A stretch of 21,425 bases of DNA from Methanothrix sp. GTDB taxonomy: Archaea > Halobacteriota > Methanosarcinia > Methanotrichales > Methanotrichaceae. Position numbers and translations under genes: made by a program. Where the stretch lies: NCBI GenBank assembly GCA_011620785.1, contig WOYM01000074.1, positions 1-21,425 of the forward strand. Reading direction: 5' to 3'. Positions 14,425-21,425 of the stretch are shown here, piece after piece (within the stretch, counting starts at the first letter, position 1; each line of letters opens with the position of its first letter). Below the pieces are notes generated by a model. It saw nothing but the letters and a program-made list of their open reading frames with translations. It did not search any database and was not told the origin of the DNA.

Positions 14425-15663
14425 ATGAGAGAGCTTGCTGAGATCGAGATGGATGGCCATCTCATTGATTCGCAAATGCTTACCAAAGTATTGGATAAGA
14501 TCATGGATATGGGGGGTGAGTTCGAAATCAAGAACTTCCGCATAGGCCTGAAGAAGAACGACACCAGCTATATCCAGATAACTGTCACCGGCGAGGATGG
14601 GGATCATCTGGACCGAATACTCCTGGAGTTGCATGCCTTGGGAGCCCGGATAGTGGAGATGGCGGATGTCAAGACCGAGATTGCGCCAGGGGATATGGTT
14701 GTGCCTCGCGGATTTTACTCGACCACCAATCATCCCACCTACGTGCGCTACCAGGGTACATGGGTAGAGGTGGAGCACAACCACATGGACTGTCTGGTGG
14801 TGCTGGAGGATGGCAGAGCCATTTGCATGCCCATCGGCCATATCAAGAAGGGCGATCGGGTGGTCATAGGTACCGCCGGGGTCAAGGTAGTTCCGCCGGA
14901 GAGGCCACGCCAAAAAACGTACTTCGAATTCATGTCCAATGATGTCAGTTCAGAGCGGCCCAGCTGCGAGCTTGTGCGTCAACTGGCTGAAGAGATCGTG
15001 CGCACCAAAAAGGCAGGCGGAAAGATCGCCGTGGTCTGCGGTCCGGCGTTAGTGCATACTGGGGCTGCGCCCTCGCTGGCCTGGCTAATTCGAGAGGGCT
15101 ACGTTGACGTTCTTCTGGCTGGAAATGCCGTAGCGGTCCATGATATTGAGCGGCAGCTATTTGGCACCAGTCTGGGGATGAACTGCGGGGGAAATGCCAT
15201 CTCCGGAGGGCATCGAAATCACCTCTATGCCATAAGCGAGATTATGGCCAGTGGATCCATCAAAAACGCCATAGCTGAGGGCAAGCTCAAGGGCGGCATA
15301 ATTTACGAGGCTATCAAGAAAGGCATTCCTTGCATCCTGGCGGGCTCCATTCGTGATGACGGCCCACTTCCAGAGGTTATCACGAATACGGTGGAGGCCA
15401 AGTATGCTATGGATAAGGCACTGCAGGGTGTGGAAATGACCATTATGCTTGGGACAATGCTGCACTCCATTGCGGTGGGCAATCTTTTGCCATCCTTTGT
15501 AAAGACTATATGCATCGATATCAACCCTGCCACGGTGACTAAGCTCATGGACAGAGGTTCTGCCCAGGCAATTGGCCTCGTTACGGATATTGGTATCTTT
15601 CTCCCCCAGCTGGTTAAGGAGATCGACGATCAAGAAGCTCACCCTGAAAATTTATTAAAATAG
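14425..15663 (+). CDS. Archaeal ornithine cyclodeaminase family protein (LOR/SDH domain, TIGR00300)
   Basis: 412 residues from ATG 14425, supported by AGGGTGG just upstream; a longer frame from 14341 runs through the ectC end and is rejected. The N-terminal part (MRELAEIEMDGHLIDSQMLTKVLDKIMD, then GEFEIKNFRIG) and the C-terminal dinucleotide-binding-like region (KIAVVCGPALVHTGAAPS, LLAGNAVAVHDIE, GHRNHLYAI) match the family related to the C-terminal half of cyanobacterial AgrE/ArgZ. A member from Methanococcus maripaludis was reported to convert ornithine to proline and ammonia. It may therefore be the cell's proline route, as this lineage often lacks standard genes for it. The gap after ectC is only 19 bases, so cotranscription is likely, though codon use is like the flanking chromosome and unlike ect. 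Confidence 0.85.
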   Translation: MRELAEIEMDGHLIDSQMLTKVLDKIMDMGGEFEIKNFRIGLKKNDTSYIQITVTGEDGDHLDRILLELHALGARIVEMADVKTEIAPGDMVVPRGFYSTTNHPTYVRYQGTWVEVEHNHMDCLVVLEDGRAICMPIGHIKKGDRVVIGTAGVKVVPPERPRQKTYFEFMSNDVSSERPSCELVRQLAEEIVRTKKAGGKIAVVCGPALVHTGAAPSLAWLIREGYVDVLLAGNAVAVHDIERQLFGTSLGMNCGGNAISGGHRNHLYAISEIMASGSIKNAIAEGKLKGGIIYEAIKKGIPCILAGSIRDDGPLPEVITNTVEAKYAMDKALQGVEMTIMLGTMLHSIAVGNLLPSFVKTICIDINPATVTKLMDRGSAQAIGLVTDIGIFLPQLVKEIDDQEAHPENLLK

Positions 15664-15796
15664 AATCGATGTTCTCTTCCTCAGGATCATATCTGGTGCC
15701 TTATACTTGGGGGCTGTGCAATTGGCAAAGAGACCCAAACCGTCTATGGCAAATCCGCACTCTGCATCAGAGACTGAGATAGAATCGGAGGGAAAA

Positions 15797-15805
15797 GCTA
15801 TAAAG
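15797..15805 (+). promoter_or_regulatory. TATA box candidate for the membrane protein genes
   Basis: GCTATAAAG lies about 55 bases before the ATG at 15856, in a 192-base gap after the ornithine cyclodeaminase gene. It would give a leader of about 30 bases containing the GGAGGAATG ribosome-binding site. Nothing else in this gap was recognised. Confidence 0.4.
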
Positions 15806-15855
15806 CCATTGCTGCATTTTGGCCACAAGAAACAGAAGAGGGCAGGAGGAATGAG

Positions 15856-16749
15856 ATGGAAGAGATTGGAAAGTTGATCGGAAGAGGCTTTGGCATATGG
15901 AAGAAGAACCTAAACCTTTGCGTTCCCTTTATATTCAGCGGTTTCGCCTCAATCCTGATCCTAGCCGCATTTTTTATCGCCATGTTCCTGGCTGCAATGC
16001 CATTTCTGGGTGAAGACTGGACTCATTTGGAGGATTTAGAGGATGCCGAGGTGATGGAGGGGCTATTTGCCGGAATGGACGGGCAGGATTTTCTCCCCAT
16101 ATTAATCCTCTTCCTGGGCATGATTGTGGTCCTCTCATTAGTGGGATCGTACTTCAATGCCGGAGCCATAGGCATGGCCAGGCAGGCTCTTGTGGAGGGA
16201 AAATCGAGAACTTCAGCCATGTGGTCCGCTGGAAGGAAGCACTTTTGGAATATGTTTCTCTTGAGCCTCATCATGGGATTGGCGACGATGGCCGGGCTCA
16301 TCTTCCTCCTCCCCGGTATGGGGCAGCTTGCTGAAGCCTTATCCGGAAATCTTGACAATCTGGAGGGGCTGGGAATGATCCTGGCTGGATTTCTGCTGTT
16401 CATCCTCTATGCCTTAATACTGTCAATCATATTAGCCCTTGCACCTTATGCTCTGGTGCTGGAGGGCACAGGACCGTTGCAGGCCATTAGGGCAGGAATA
16501 GATTTCTTCCGCTACAACAAGTTCGATGTCCTGATTATGTGGCTGGTGGTGGTGGCTTTATCCTTGGTCTTGCAGATGATCGGCAGCTTTATCTCCACAG
16601 GAAACGAGATGGCATATCAGCTGCTGTCATTGGTCACCAGTCTGGTGAGTCTGCTCGTTTTAGCCCCCCTGGCCAATCTCTGGTGGACAAGGCTTTATAT
16701 GGTCCGCAAGGGTATGCTCAAAGAGGAAGAGGTGAAAGATCCTTGGTGA
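15856..16749 (+). CDS. Multi-pass membrane protein of unknown function
   Basis: 297 residues with about six hydrophobic segments, at roughly 22-50, 80-104, 128-152, 172-200, 224-246 and 252-276. A short acidic stretch (EDWTHLEDLEDAEVMEG) follows the first helix. The plan, an opening IGKLIGRGFGIWKKN amphipathic stretch then six helices, resembles archaeal DUF7847-type proteins and the membrane part of glycerophosphodiester phosphodiesterases, with no catalytic domain. It is probably an integral membrane protein with a structural or transport role that cannot be named. The ATG has GCAGGAGGA upstream. Its last codons overlap the start of a second small membrane protein, which suggests that the two are translated together. 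Confidence 0.78.
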   Translation: MEEIGKLIGRGFGIWKKNLNLCVPFIFSGFASILILAAFFIAMFLAAMPFLGEDWTHLEDLEDAEVMEGLFAGMDGQDFLPILILFLGMIVVLSLVGSYFNAGAIGMARQALVEGKSRTSAMWSAGRKHFWNMFLLSLIMGLATMAGLIFLLPGMGQLAEALSGNLDNLEGLGMILAGFLLFILYALILSIILALAPYALVLEGTGPLQAIRAGIDFFRYNKFDVLIMWLVVVALSLVLQMIGSFISTGNEMAYQLLSLVTSLVSLLVLAPLANLWWTRLYMVRKGMLKEEEVKDPW

Positions 16750-17024
16750 ATTTTCCCGGTTTGAGCTATTCGGCGATCATCCTGCGCTTTCGGCAGTATG
16801 CACTGATTCAGCAGGCAGCCATTGCCGCGGCTTTTGTGCTGCTGATTTATATTCCATACTCTTATTTTCTGTTGAGAATGAGCTTCACAGAATCCATTGC
16901 CATGGCGGTCTATTCTGCTGTGCTCTTTATGGCCATATACTATCTAACATCCTGGTTCATCCTGAGGAAGACCAGAAAGCTGGCTGTTCAATCTCATGGG
17001 CCGAAGAAGGGCCTGAGAAAATAG
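16746..17024 (+). CDS. Small two-helix membrane protein
   Basis: About 92 residues starting at GTG 16746 (or TTG 16743), behind GAGGTGA at 16729-16735. A longer frame from 16539 in the same phase overlaps the preceding gene and has no signal, so it is discarded. The protein has two hydrophobic helices, about residues 17-38 (AAIAAAFVLLIYIPYSYFLL) and 46-70 (MAVYSAVLFMAIYYLTSWFI), with a basic tail (LRKTRKLAVQSHGPKKGLRK) that should face the cytoplasm. It is not recognised. The overlap with the six-helix protein and the shared ribosome-binding site suggest that they form a small membrane complex; that is inference. Confidence 0.68.
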   Translation: MNFPGLSYSAIILRFRQYALIQQAAIAAAFVLLIYIPYSYFLLRMSFTESIAMAVYSAVLFMAIYYLTSWFILRKTRKLAVQSHGPKKGLRK

Positions 17025-17088
17025 GCAGACTGCTCAGACCAAAGTATAAGTCCTGACAGCGGCAATAATGATCCTCGAAGGGTTGAAT

Positions 17089-17571
17089 ATGGAACTTAAG
17101 GTCGTAAAGATGGAAATCCCAGAGGGATCGAATCTGGTTTTAGGACAGAGCCATTTCATAAAGACGGCAGAGGACCTCTACGAGGTTATGGCAGGAACCG
17201 CTCCCGGGGCGAAGTTCGGCATAGCATTCTCTGAGGCCAGCGGCGACTGCCTGGTGCGCTCAGAGGGAAATGATTTGGAGCTGGTTGAGGCGGCAAAGAA
17301 AAACTCTCTCAGTCTGGCTTGCGGCCATACCTTCGTGCTGCTGATGAAAGGGGCTTTTCCGATAAACGTTCTCAATGCTATCAAATCCATCCAGGAGGTC
17401 TGCGGCATATTCTGCGCTACTGCCAATCCTCTAGAGGTGGTGGTGGCCGAGACCGATCTCGGACGAGGGATCATGGGCGTGATCGACGGCTTCGTGCCCA
17501 GGGGCGCTGAGAACGACCAACAGGTGGAAGAGAGACGCCTCTTGCTCAGGAGGTTTGGATATAAACTTTGA
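17089..17571 (+). CDS. Adenosine-specific kinase family protein (PF04008)
   Basis: 160 residues from ATG 17089. MELKVVKMEIPEGSNLVLGQSHFIKT is the usual start of this small conserved family, and the segments GIAFSEASGDCLVR, ACGHTFVLLMKGAFPINVLNAIK, FCATANPLEVVVAETDLGRGI and GVIDGFVPRG are conserved. Members are annotated as adenosine-specific kinases on structural grounds; the biological reaction is not settled. An upstream ATG in phase at 17068 adds seven residues but lacks a ribosome-binding site. The end overlaps the pyrC start by 17 bases, pointing to coupled translation with a pyrimidine gene. Cytoplasmic. Confidence 0.88.
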   Translation: MELKVVKMEIPEGSNLVLGQSHFIKTAEDLYEVMAGTAPGAKFGIAFSEASGDCLVRSEGNDLELVEAAKKNSLSLACGHTFVLLMKGAFPINVLNAIKSIQEVCGIFCATANPLEVVVAETDLGRGIMGVIDGFVPRGAENDQQVEERRLLLRRFGYKL

Positions 17572-18898
17572 TCTGGCGGTATCAAACGGCCGGGTCTATA
17601 CCAAAAACGGGCTGAAAAGCATCGATATCTGGATCAAAGAGGGGAGGATCGCTGCCCTGGGCGGCCCGCACCGGGCGGCAGAGAAGATCGACGCTCAGGG
17701 AATGCTGGTCCTGCCGGGATGCATCGATGCTCATGTCCACTTTCGTGATCCTGGGCCCAGCTACAAAGAGGACTGGCTCTCCGGATCCACAGCCTCAGCC
17801 GCGGGAGGAGTCAGCACGGTCATCGACCAGCCGAATACCGATCCGAGGACCCTGAACCGCAGCTCATTCGAGATGAAGCTGGAGCGGGCGCGAGCCAGCT
17901 CCGTGGTGGACTACTGCATTAATGGCGGTCCGGGCAAGATCGAGGAGCTGAAGAAGGCCGGAGCCCAGGCCATCGGGGAGATATTCTGCTATGAGCACAG
18001 CGACCCTGAGATTGTTCGGATTCTCGCCGAGACGAGGAGATTGGGGTTGCTGGCTACGATTCATGCTGAGGATGGCTCTATTATTAGAGAGATGGCAATG
18101 GCCCTATCCAGCCGGCAGGATCCCGAGGTCCACTCCCTTGCCCGGCCGGTGGAGGCTGAGCTTCGGTCGATAGAGAAGGTTTCAGGCTGGTCGGATCGTC
18201 TGCATATCTGCCACTTAAGCAGCGGCCAGGGACTGAATCTGATTGAGAGGACCAGGCAGGAATGGACAAGAGAGGAGACTGTTGCAGCTGAGCCAAAAAG
18301 TGCAGCTCACAATAATGCCAACACGAGACTGACCTGCGAGGTCACCCCTCACCATCTCCTTCTCAATGTAAAGGATTATAAAAAGCAGGGATCATTGCTG
18401 AAGATGAATCCACCCCTGCGGGGTCAGGCAGACAGCGATCGGCTCTGGGAGGGGCTGAGGACTGGCAGCATCGATATTCTGGCCTCGGATCATGCACCCC
18501 ATCTCCCGGAGGAGAAGGGAGAGGACATCTGGGAGGCACCAGCAGGGGTCCCTGGGGTGGAGACCATGCTGCCGCTTATGCTTTTCGCTGTGAGGAGAAA
18601 TCTTCTCCGCCTGGACCGATTGGTGGATGCCCTGGCCACCAGGCCGGCGAGGATCTTCGGCCTGGCTGGAAAAGGAGCTATTAAAGTGGGAAAGGATGCC
18701 GATCTGGTGATAGTCGACCCCAAGAGAGTGGAGGAGATAAGGGCCGATCGACTGCACAGCCGGGCGGACTGGACCCCCTATGAGGGGATGAAGGCCATAT
18801 TTCCCAGGATGACGATCATAAGGGGCAGTGTGGTCTGGGATGATGATCTGGCGGTCAGACCAGGCTACGGACGCTTCCAGGGAGCGCAATTGCAGTGA
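17555..18898 (+). CDS. pyrC: Dihydroorotase, class I-like
   Basis: 447 residues. Zinc ligands appear in DAHVHFRDPG (His60, His62), ATIHAED (His170), HICHLSS (His217 and His220 region) and ASDHAPH (Asp312). It closes carbamoyl aspartate to dihydroorotate in pyrimidine synthesis. The stretch where a bridging carboxylated lysine would lie reads AIGEIFCYEHSD, with no lysine, so an Asp or Glu may bridge the metals instead. About 18 extra residues (TREETVAAEPKSAAHNNA, near 238-256) interrupt the usual loop before CEVTPHHLL. The start is TTG 17555, just after AGGAGGT; the spacing is unusually tight and the next standard start codon is far inside, so the N-terminus is not certain. It overlaps the preceding gene by 17 bases. 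Confidence 0.92.
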   Translation: MDINFDLAVSNGRVYTKNGLKSIDIWIKEGRIAALGGPHRAAEKIDAQGMLVLPGCIDAHVHFRDPGPSYKEDWLSGSTASAAGGVSTVIDQPNTDPRTLNRSSFEMKLERARASSVVDYCINGGPGKIEELKKAGAQAIGEIFCYEHSDPEIVRILAETRRLGLLATIHAEDGSIIREMAMALSSRQDPEVHSLARPVEAELRSIEKVSGWSDRLHICHLSSGQGLNLIERTRQEWTREETVAAEPKSAAHNNANTRLTCEVTPHHLLLNVKDYKKQGSLLKMNPPLRGQADSDRLWEGLRTGSIDILASDHAPHLPEEKGEDIWEAPAGVPGVETMLPLMLFAVRRNLLRLDRLVDALATRPARIFGLAGKGAIKVGKDADLVIVDPKRVEEIRADRLHSRADWTPYEGMKAIFPRMTIIRGSVVWDDDLAVRPGYGRFQGAQLQ

Positions 18899-18938
18899 AT
18901 GCAAAAGGTTTTATGAGAATAGAGCACTAATTTAAGTT

Positions 18939-19397
18939 ATGAGATCCGATTCTTCAGGCACCAGCGATCTGGAACGCATGATCGGCAAAGCCGCAGTTGA
19001 GGCGGCGAGAATGTCCAGCCAGGCGAGCCAGGCGGCGAAGAAGATCCTGGGCGATGTGACGGGCGAGATATCTGAGACGAAGAGCCTTGACCGGGCACCT
19101 CTTGACCTCATAGATGCCGATGTAGAGCTGATCGCTCTGGTGGCCCTGCCCGGCGCCAGCAAGGATATGATCGACCTGAGGGTGACCGAGGACAGCCTGT
19201 ATGTCGACGCCAAGGCCAGTCCCAGAGAGGGCCGATATCTGCGCCAGGAGCTCAATTCCATAAGCCTAAAAAGGGAGATCAAGCTGCCGGCGGAGGTCAA
19301 GCCAGAGCAGGTGCGGGCAATGTTCAAGGACGGCATCCTGGAGGTGCATCTTCCGAAATTGGTAGTGGTAAATGCTCAGAAGGTCCAGGTGGATTAA
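18939..19397 (+). CDS. Hsp20 family small heat-shock protein
   Basis: 152 residues. The first 50 or so are low-similarity (alanine- and serine-rich, AAVEAARMSSQASQAAKKI), as is normal for the variable N-terminal arm. The alpha-crystallin domain runs from about residue 58 to 143: VELIALVALPGASKDMIDLRVTEDSLYVDA, then LKREIKLPAEVKPEQVRAMFKDGILEVHLPK with the family G-I-L motif. A final V-Q-V could serve as the I/V-x-I/V oligomer anchor. It is an ATP-independent holdase that forms large oligomers in the cytoplasm. An AT-rich stretch (GGTTTTATG) about 30 bases upstream suggests a leaderless transcript; no ribosome-binding site is seen. It converges on the DUF4139-like gene, with a hairpin/T-run between. 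Confidence 0.9.
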   Translation: MRSDSSGTSDLERMIGKAAVEAARMSSQASQAAKKILGDVTGEISETKSLDRAPLDLIDADVELIALVALPGASKDMIDLRVTEDSLYVDAKASPREGRYLRQELNSISLKREIKLPAEVKPEQVRAMFKDGILEVHLPKLVVVNAQKVQVD

Positions 19398-19421
19398 CGC
19401 TGCTGTCCACTGGCCGATCAA

Positions 19422-19438
19422 TTTTTTTGCAGAAAAAA
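19422..19438. terminator. Bidirectional terminator between convergent genes
   Basis: T7 at 19422-19428 followed by GCAG and A6 at 19433-19438. On either strand this ends a transcript with a T-run that can also fold back on the A-run. It fits the two converging genes, Hsp20 and the DUF4139-like protein. Inferred from sequence and position. Confidence 0.55.
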
Positions 19439-19452
19439 GAGAGAGGTCTGGT

Positions 19453-20679
19453 TCAGTATTCTCTGTCCAGACTCTCTGTCGTCTTCACCTGATAGGTGTA
19501 GTTGATTGACATCTCCTGGCGGGGCATGACCTCCAGCTTCCACTTCAGGGTGGTGGCCGTTCTCTCATCGGGCTCGGGGGAGACTGAGATCATCACCGCC
19601 TCCTGAGGAACAGTGTCCGTTACCTCCAAATCTGCAGCCCGGTCCAGGTTGCTCTTGATCGACAGGTGATAGGTCCAGGCCTGTATTATCTCCTTGACAG
19701 TGCGGTTACCCTCAGGCGTGCTTATCGCTTTGATCTCTTCGGTCTTGTTATAGTCGGAGAGCTTTCTCTCCAGCTTCAGATCGGCAGAGGTGCCCACCAC
19801 AATGGAGGCGTTGGTGCCGGCAGGGGTATAGGGCATCTGGATGGTGGAGACATATTCGCCATTGCGGTAGAGCATGGCCTTCCCCTCAGGCCAGGGATTG
19901 TCCAGGGTGTTGTTGATACGAATCTCCTCATCCGCCGGACCCTCAGACTGCCAGCTGGCATCCCAGGTATAGATCCTCACCAGGGGGGACTCCTTCTCGA
20001 AGAGGGGGAATCCTATCTCCTTATCCATGGCCAGGTCCTTTCGACCATCCAGCTCAAAGATATAAAGGGTCTCCAATTCGCCAGTGGACGGAAGAGGCGC
20101 AGCCGATTCATATGCCTCTTCTTCTGCCGCATACATCATTTTAGCATCTGCCGCTCCTGTGCTTCTTGGAGCAGCAGGATAGGCATGCACCTCTGGAGCA
20201 AGACCGGCCACCAGCTTGAGGCGCACGTCCTTCAGGTCCTCTCCTCCCCGGTTGCTCACCACGGCATTGGACTTCACCAGCACCTGATCCTCGCTGAGGT
20301 GCAGGTCGTATATGGGCTTCCAGGCAGCAGAGCTGTACATGAGGTAGCTCAGATCGAATCTCTGCGATCCAGCGGACGATATGTTCAGGGTATAGATGGG
20401 GTCTGACTCGTAGACCACCCTATCGGTGGTAGCATTGCTCACCGAGAGAAGGACAGAGCCGAAATCAGCCTTATCCGGAACATTGACCACGAACTTGTGA
20501 GCTCCCTCGGTCACATCCAAAAATCCAGTCCTCTTTACTGCCATCAGGCCGTCAGGATAGATGGTGACGGAGTCCACGGGCAGGGTAATGGCGGTTGTGG
20601 CCTCCACTGCGCTCGCCTCCTGCGAGGCCGAGGCAGGAACGCATAACAACAGCACTAGAATGATTGCATAGGGCTTCAT
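19453..20679 (-). CDS. Secreted DUF4139-like protein
   Basis: 408 residues. It begins with a clear signal peptide (MKPYAIILVLLLCVPASAS) that would be cleaved near residue 20, so the rest is outside the membrane. A region resembling DUF4139 follows: ITLPVDSVTIYPDGLMAVKR, then AWKPIYDLHLSEDQVLVKSNAVVSNRGGEDLKDVRLKLVAG and, near the end, WTYHLSIKSNLDRAADLEVTDTVPQ with beta-rich composition to the end (LDREY). The family's usual coiled coil between the N- and C-terminal parts is not seen, so it is a short member; no C-terminal membrane anchor is visible. Function of the family is unknown. The ATG has GAGGTG upstream. It stands alone, convergent with Hsp20. Confidence 0.75.
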   Translation of the reverse strand: MKPYAIILVLLLCVPASASQEASAVEATTAITLPVDSVTIYPDGLMAVKRTGFLDVTEGAHKFVVNVPDKADFGSVLLSVSNATTDRVVYESDPIYTLNISSAGSQRFDLSYLMYSSAAWKPIYDLHLSEDQVLVKSNAVVSNRGGEDLKDVRLKLVAGLAPEVHAYPAAPRSTGAADAKMMYAAEEEAYESAAPLPSTGELETLYIFELDGRKDLAMDKEIGFPLFEKESPLVRIYTWDASWQSEGPADEEIRINNTLDNPWPEGKAMLYRNGEYVSTIQMPYTPAGTNASIVVGTSADLKLERKLSDYNKTEEIKAISTPEGNRTVKEIIQAWTYHLSIKSNLDRAADLEVTDTVPQEAVMISVSPEPDERTATTLKWKLEVMPRQEMSINYTYQVKTTESLDREY

Positions 20680-20960
20680 AAGAACACCTCATTCTTAACG
20701 AGTGGCAAGAGTATTAACTTTTTCTCAAATGACTTCCATCTCCTTGACCAATCCTCTGGTAGGCGCAGAAAGTATCAGATCCTGGGAATCGCTGAGCATC
20801 ATCCCCGAAGCCGCCAACAATGAAGGCCCGGTCATCCTGCTCGATCACAGGCGATTCACGCTCGATTGGATCACGGCATGCATCCAACCTCGGGCAGCGG
20901 ATTTTGCAAACCTGCATCTGATGCCTTCCTTCCATAGGGCTATTTCATGAGCTCAATTAT
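20680..20960. other. Intergenic stretch before the TnpB element
   Basis: No recognised gene. A GTG-started frame of 82 codons on the plus strand (20702-20950) and a similar antisense frame on the minus strand are both open here, but neither resembles a known family or has a clear ribosome-binding site. No promoter or repeat stood out except the region before the DUF4139-like gene. Confidence 0.5.
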
Positions 20961-20974
20961 AATGTCGGGGTGTA

Positions 20975-21023
20975 GGGGCAGAGAAGACCCCTCTCCTTCA
21001 GGGGAGGGGATGAATCGTGCCCC
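20975..21023 (+). repeat. Nested stem-loop at the left end of the TnpB element
   Basis: Outer arms GGGGCA (20975-20980) and TGCCCC (21018-21023) enclose an inner stem, CCCCTCTCC (20988-20996) pairing with GGGGAGGGG (21001-21009) with one G-T pair, around a TTCA loop. Subterminal hairpins of this kind are the recognition sites of IS200/IS605 elements. It lies about 50 bases before the tnpB ATG. Confidence 0.65.
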
Positions 21024-21072
21024 ACCGTTGTGCAGAAAACTATAAACACAATCAACCGCATAAAAAGTATCT

Positions 21073-21425
21073 ATGCTCAAGGCATATAAATTTAGGATCT
21101 ATCCAACAAAGTCCCAAAGGACGAAGATGGAGAGGACCCTAGATCTATGCCGGTGGACATACAATCAGACCTTAGCATACCGAAAAGATGCTTGGGAGAA
21201 AGAAGGCAAATCCGTATCCAAGTACGAGACGCACAATCTTCTTCCAACTTGGAAAGAAGAGAAGCCTGAACTTAACGATGTCTTCTCCCAAACCCTTCAG
21301 AATGCCCAGGAAAGGGTGGATCTTGCCTTGAAGGCGTTCTTCCGAAGAGTCAAAGCCGGAGAGAATCCTGGATATCCAAGATTTCGGGGAAGAGGTTGGT
21401 ACGATTCTTTTACCTATCCTCAGAA
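21073..21425 (+). CDS. tnpB: TnpB (IS605 OrfB-type RNA-guided nuclease), 3' end outside window
   Basis: 117 full codons before the window ends. The opening MLKAYKFRIYPTKSQRTKME and the following LDLCRWTYNQTLAYRK are the well-known N-terminal helix-turn-helix region of IS605 OrfB/TnpB; further on come FSQTLQNAQERVDLALKAFFRR and GYPRFRG. The catalytic RuvC residues and the zinc finger would lie in the missing part, so activity cannot be judged. No ribosome-binding site is seen; a TATA-like CTATAAAC near 21040 would give an almost leaderless transcript. The frame is intact as far as visible. Function in the family: an RNA-guided DNA endonuclease that helps the element persist. Confidence 0.9.
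   Translation, partial: MLKAYKFRIYPTKSQRTKMERTLDLCRWTYNQTLAYRKDAWEKEGKSVSKYETHNLLPTWKEEKPELNDVFSQTLQNAQERVDLALKAFFRRVKAGENPGYPRFRGRGWYDSFTYPQ

Larger units (their letters stand above)
20961..21425 (+). mobile_element. Left part of an IS200/IS605-family TnpB element
   Basis: A nested hairpin (20975-21023) followed by a tnpB-type gene running off the window marks the left end of an IS200/IS605-group element. No tnpA transposase (Y1 type) is visible to its left, so it may be a tnpB-only (IS1341-like) copy. The exact left boundary is not known; the value 20961 is approximate. The right end, where the omega RNA guide would be, is outside the window. Confidence 0.7.

Noticed and set aside
15716..15862. 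GTG-started frame of about 48 codons between ornithine cyclodeaminase and the membrane protein gene
   Set aside because: No ribosome-binding site, crosses the likely TATA box and overlaps the next start; no family resemblance.
20702..20950. Open frames of 82 codons (plus) and 73 codons (minus) before the TnpB element
   Set aside because: No family resemblance, no ribosome-binding site and mutual overlap; chance frames are likely in this region.

Overview
The window looks like a piece of a methanogenic archaeon's chromosome, most likely a Methanothrix (Methanosaeta)-like member of the Methanotrichales. This assignment is inference. It rests on archaeal-type genes (eL37, LSm, pre-PUA/PUA protein, archaeal ornithine cyclodeaminase family, alternative-heme genes, gamma carbonic anhydrase), AT-rich TATA boxes with short leaders, and GGTG/GAGG ribosome-binding sites. 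No rRNA, tRNA or CRISPR was seen.

Layout. 1-1870 (minus): two family-2 glycosyltransferases in tandem, the second running off the window. 2225-6022 (minus): a compact five-gene run, asd - ahbD - siroheme decarboxylase-like (Lrp/AsnC fold) - thioredoxin - metallo-beta-lactamase nuclease, with a TATA box and GGTGAT site before asd and an interrupted inverted repeat at its far end. 6125-8395: a gamma carbonic anhydrase and a divergent OxlT-like MFS carrier, separated by an AT-rich spacer with a long leader. 8457-10862: purF - rpl37e - LSm (transcribed LSm first), divergent from a PUA-domain protein, apparently around one symmetrical TATA element. 10934-15663: an Asp/Glu racemase-like gene, then ectA-ectB-ectC (ectoine biosynthesis) and, 19 bases on, an ornithine cyclodeaminase family gene. 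15856-19397: two membrane proteins, an adenosine-specific kinase family protein, dihydroorotase (pyrC) and an Hsp20 chaperone. 19453-20679 (minus): a secreted DUF4139-like protein. 20961-end: the left end and N-terminal part of an IS200/IS605-type TnpB element.

How the genes connect. The most notable block is the ectoine cluster, which is rare in archaea. Aspartate semialdehyde made by Asd (encoded 6 kb away) is the substrate of EctB; EctA acetylates diaminobutyrate and EctC closes the ring. There is no dedicated aspartokinase and no ectD here. EctC carries an exact 21-residue insertion between its iron-ligand segments, and leucine codon use in the racemase-ectABC stretch differs from the flanking genes, which suggests acquisition. 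The ornithine cyclodeaminase gene next door could make proline, a second compatible solute, though that link is inference.
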